From Oscillospiraceae bacterium (GTDB lineage Bacteria > Bacillota > Clostridia > UMGS1840 > HGM11507): DNA of 34,650 nucleotides. The DNA lies in the NCBI GenBank assembly GCA_015068665.1, contig SVKB01000023.1:1-34650 (forward strand), in the 5' to 3' direction. A program made the position numbers and the translations under genes. Below are positions 32,287-34,650 of this stretch, piece by piece (the stretch's first letter is position 1; each line of letters opens with the position of its first letter). The notes under the pieces are model-generated. The model was not told the origin of the DNA, searched no databases, and saw only the letters and a program-made list of their open reading frames with translations.

Positions 32287-33339
32287 TTAAAATATAACTT
32301 CCTTACCGGTTTTTGCTGATTCATATATTCCGCTGATAATTTTCATAATTTCCGTACCTTGCTCAGGTGTGCAAATTAACTTTTCTCTTCCTAAACAGCA
32401 ACCTACAAAATGGTTTATTTCACCATCGAACAAATCAACTGTATCTTTAAGTTGAGGAGATGTTTCCATAAAGTAACCTGTATCAGAAAGTTCAATCATA
32501 TCTATTTTTGTACCATTGTACTGTAGCCCTGCTTTAGTTCCGTTAAGTTCAACATTTCTGCCCTCTTTTACAGAATTAAGAACCCAACTTGCTTTAACAT
32601 ACAGGCACGCACCATTTTCAAAATGAACATAACCTGAAGCAAGACTTTCAACAGTTCTTTCATAAGAGTTAACATCAGAAGAATTCCATATAGCACCTGT
32701 GCTTTTTGCAACATTTGGAAGATTTTCGTTTATATTACTGGTAAAACCCTTTACACTTGTTGCTTTTGGATAACCCATAAGATAAAGTGCAGTATCAATT
32801 TCATGAATCGCGCCATCGATAAGTGCGCCGCCTCCGGCTTTATCTTTGTTTATAAACCACCCACCGATTTTATTGCATCTGTTTATACGGGAGGCTTCTG
32901 CATAGTATATTTCTCCCATTTTTCCTGCATCTATATATTCTTTCATAAACTTAACTTCTTTAGAAAACCTTACTACAAATGCATACATTAATATTTTACC
33001 GGTTTCTTTAGCAGTTTTTTCACATTCCAATGCTTCTTCATAGTTCATTGCAGGTGGTTTTTCACAAAGTACGTGTTTACCCTTCTTAAGTGTTTCAATA
33101 ACAATATTCTTATGAGTAAAAGTCGGTGTAACAATACTTACCGCATCAATCTCAGGATTATTAAGAATATCATTATAATCAGAATAATACTTAGGAATAG
33201 AATATTGTTCAGCTCTTAATTTAGCAGTATTTTCATTTACATCGCATATCGCACATAACTTAACTTCCGGGTTTTTAAGATAAGATTCTATATGACATTC
33301 AGATATTGCGCCTGCGCCTATTATACCTATTTTAAGCAT
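32287..33339 (-). CDS. Gfo/Idh/MocA-family oxidoreductase
   Basis: 350 residues, cytosolic. It has an N-terminal Rossmann fold with GIIGAGAIS at 5-13, the EKPP motif near 93-96 with the catalytic-site Lys, and the C-terminal domain motif GGGALIDGAIHEIDTALYLMG with the conserved Asp and His pair. Members use NAD(P) to oxidise or reduce sugars, inositols and related compounds. The substrate cannot be told. It starts 1 bp after the stop of the dehydrogenase gene, so the two form an operon and may act on one substrate in turn. Confidence 0.92.
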   Translation of the reverse strand: MLKIGIIGAGAISECHIESYLKNPEVKLCAICDVNENTAKLRAEQYSIPKYYSDYNDILNNPEIDAVSIVTPTFTHKNIVIETLKKGKHVLCEKPPAMNYEEALECEKTAKETGKILMYAFVVRFSKEVKFMKEYIDAGKMGEIYYAEASRINRCNKIGGWFINKDKAGGGALIDGAIHEIDTALYLMGYPKATSVKGFTSNINENLPNVAKSTGAIWNSSDVNSYERTVESLASGYVHFENGACLYVKASWVLNSVKEGRNVELNGTKAGLQYNGTKIDMIELSDTGYFMETSPQLKDTVDLFDGEINHFVGCCLGREKLICTPEQGTEIMKIISGIYESAKTGKEVIF

Positions 33340-33340
33340 A

Positions 33341-34363
33341 CTAATCCTCCCAGCTTATATTTACTGCCAATGCCTGTGTTCTGTCTTCCATAAGCATTTC
33401 ATACATACTCACAACATCTTTGTAACTGCATTTATGAGTTATCATTTCTGAAGCAGAGGTTTGATTCTTTTCAAGAAGTTCAATAAAATATTCCGAATCT
33501 CTTCTTCTTGTCCAAGGATCGCCATTAACTTCGTTTTGTGTATGTACGGCAGAGTTATGTGCGCCAAGTATAGATATACCCATACGATTACAGTATTCTA
33601 AATCAACGAGTGCTTTTCCCTTAGGACTGCTGGTAATAATAAGTTTTCCTCTTTTACCCAAGCATGCAATTTCATCACTTACAAGTTTTGGATTACTTGT
33701 AGTTTCAAATACAACTGCAGCACCTTCATTAAATTTCGTATTTTTCTTTACAATTTCAGCTGCATTTTCTTTTAAAGTATTGATTTTTACAAAGCATGGG
33801 TCATCAGGAAGTTTGTCAAGACGCAAATCTGATATATCACAAACAAACACTCTTGTTGAACCTGCGCATTTTGCAAGTCTGGCAACTAACTGACCAATAA
33901 GACCTGCACCATAAACTACACAAGCATCTCCCGGTCTTATTCCTGAAAAACGCACGCTTCCCATTGTAATCTGCGCGATAATTCCAAAAACTGCTTCTTC
34001 TGATTTTACCAAGTCAGGTAAAAACATAGTTTGTTGATAGTCATCTTTATTTATCGTATAATACATTGTGTGCGGAGCTAAAGTTAACATTCTTTTCCCG
34101 ATTAAATCCGAAGATACATTTTTACCTACAGCGATAATCTTACCAACATTTGAGTAACCGGGTTCAGTAGGATAATAGATATCATTCATCCATGGTGAAT
34201 CAGGCTCAACATTACCTTCTAAAAGTGTTAATTCCGTTCCCGTACTTATTTGTGACACTTCAGTCTTAAGAAGAATATCATCATCGCCTACAATCGGCAT
34301 TTCACATTCGTGTAATTCAACTTTCTTTTGTTCTACGAACACAACTTTGTAATTTTTACTCAT
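33341..34363 (-). CDS. Zinc-less medium-chain dehydrogenase/reductase
   Basis: 340 residues. It has a GroES-like N-terminal domain (about 1-130) and a Rossmann domain with VYGAGLIGQLVARLAKCAGS near 155-175. In place of the catalytic-zinc GICGTD and GHE motifs it has QISTGTEL and PGYSNVG, and the four-Cys structural zinc lobe is absent. It therefore belongs to the zinc-free 'SAGTE' type of dehydrogenase that is often paired or fused with Gfo/Idh proteins. The substrate is unknown. The ATG at 34363 has AGGAGG upstream; a GTG at 34372 overlaps this site and is not used. Confidence 0.88.
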   Translation of the reverse strand: MSKNYKVVFVEQKKVELHECEMPIVGDDDILLKTEVSQISTGTELTLLEGNVEPDSPWMNDIYYPTEPGYSNVGKIIAVGKNVSSDLIGKRMLTLAPHTMYYTINKDDYQQTMFLPDLVKSEEAVFGIIAQITMGSVRFSGIRPGDACVVYGAGLIGQLVARLAKCAGSTRVFVCDISDLRLDKLPDDPCFVKINTLKENAAEIVKKNTKFNEGAAVVFETTSNPKLVSDEIACLGKRGKLIITSSPKGKALVDLEYCNRMGISILGAHNSAVHTQNEVNGDPWTRRRDSEYFIELLEKNQTSASEMITHKCSYKDVVSMYEMLMEDRTQALAVNISWED

Positions 34364-34526
34364 TAAGAGCACCTCCTATAATATATCTCAGACGTTGGAT
34401 AACTTTACAACGACTTTAATCTTATTCTATATAACAATCGGATATGCAACAAGTAAATTATTTGAAAATACTGGTAATTATTTTAAAAAATAAAAATTTA
34501 AGAAACAAAAAAAAGAGTGGTGCAAA
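34364..34526. other. AT-rich upstream region of the oxidoreductase operon
   Basis: It contains the ribosome binding site next to the gene and AT-rich DNA with TATA-like stretches. I cannot single out a promoter or operator. The end of the insertion sequence begins at 34527. Confidence 0.5.
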
Positions 34527-34650
34527 TGAACTGCCCCAATTTGTGCGGACAGCATAAAAAAGAGTGCCTATGGTATAAATATTAAATTTTAAGCAACATA
34601 CTGACTTCGTTTTTCAAGCGGAGTCAGTTTTGTTTTTAGTTGTATTCTTT
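34527..34650 (-). mobile_element. IS3-type insertion sequence, right end only
   Basis: The sequence TGAACTGCCCCAATTTGTGC followed by GGACA (34527-34551) has the form of IS3-family terminal repeats, which start TG, contain an ACTG(C)CCC-like core and end in GGACA. Immediately inside it is the 3' end of a transposase-like frame on the minus strand. The rest of the element lies outside the window. Confidence 0.75.
34589..34650 (-). CDS. IS3-family transposase OrfB, C-terminal end (partial)
   Basis: The minus strand reads RIQLKTKLTPLEKRSQYVA followed by a stop at 34589-34591, cut by the window edge. The K.LTP.EKR pattern is the usual C terminus of the IS3 OrfB DDE transposase (compare the 'LTPVEYR' type endings). 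The stop lies about 40 bp inside the terminal repeat, as expected. Confidence 0.72.
   Translation of the reverse strand, partial: RIQLKTKLTPLEKRSQYVA

Overview
The window comes from a low-GC Gram-positive bacterium, most likely an uncultured member of the Clostridia. The S10-spc-alpha gene order is that of Firmicutes, ribosome binding sites are strong AGGAGG types, the secreted proteins carry Gram-positive lipoboxes, and several ribosomal proteins are the zinc-binding forms. I cannot name a genus from the sequence alone.

Layout. Positions 1-6100 are an accessory region. It holds a small gene split by a 274-bp MITE with a TA duplication, two XRE-type regulators, an AbiEi/AbiEii type IV toxin-antitoxin (phage defence) pair bracketed together with one regulator by 45-bp direct repeats, a lipoprotein, and repeat-rich intergenic DNA ending at a tRNA-Ser(GGA) whose 3' end is partly duplicated 600 bp away. 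Positions 6324-22159, all on the minus strand, are one uninterrupted ribosomal protein superoperon: rpsJ-rplC-rplD-rplW-rplB-rpsS-rplV-rpsC-rplP-rpmC-rpsQ-rplN-rplX-rplE-rpsN-rpsH-rplF-rplR-rpsE-rpmD-rplO-secY-adk-map-KOW-infA-rpmJ-rpsM-rpsK-rpsD-rpoA-rplQ, with rpmE attached at the end. It is driven from a clear promoter and a structured leader upstream of rpsJ. An RluA-family pseudouridine synthase and a PerR-like regulator diverge from it (22651-24069).

Positions 24070-32286 hold an orphan sugar-binding-type lipoprotein, a second and unrelated MITE in front of it, a small zinc-ribbon membrane protein, and a 1445-residue secreted beta-helix protein with carbohydrate-binding-like modules. 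The right end (32287-34363) is a two-gene operon of a Gfo/Idh/MocA oxidoreductase and a zinc-less medium-chain dehydrogenase, followed by the end of an IS3-type insertion sequence that runs out of the window.

The least explained signal is a set of six intergenic arrays of short palindromes separated by constant 7-9 bp words (ATGAATT, CATATCGAG or ATTTCAT). Every array lies within about 65 bp of the 3' end of a gene, and none lies in the ribosomal operon. Palindrome stems differ between arrays with compensating changes on both arms, so they look like selected RNA or DNA hairpins. Together with the two MITE families, a dispersed hairpin repeat and the repeat-bracketed AbiE cassette, they make the flanks of this otherwise conventional locus unusually repeat-structured.
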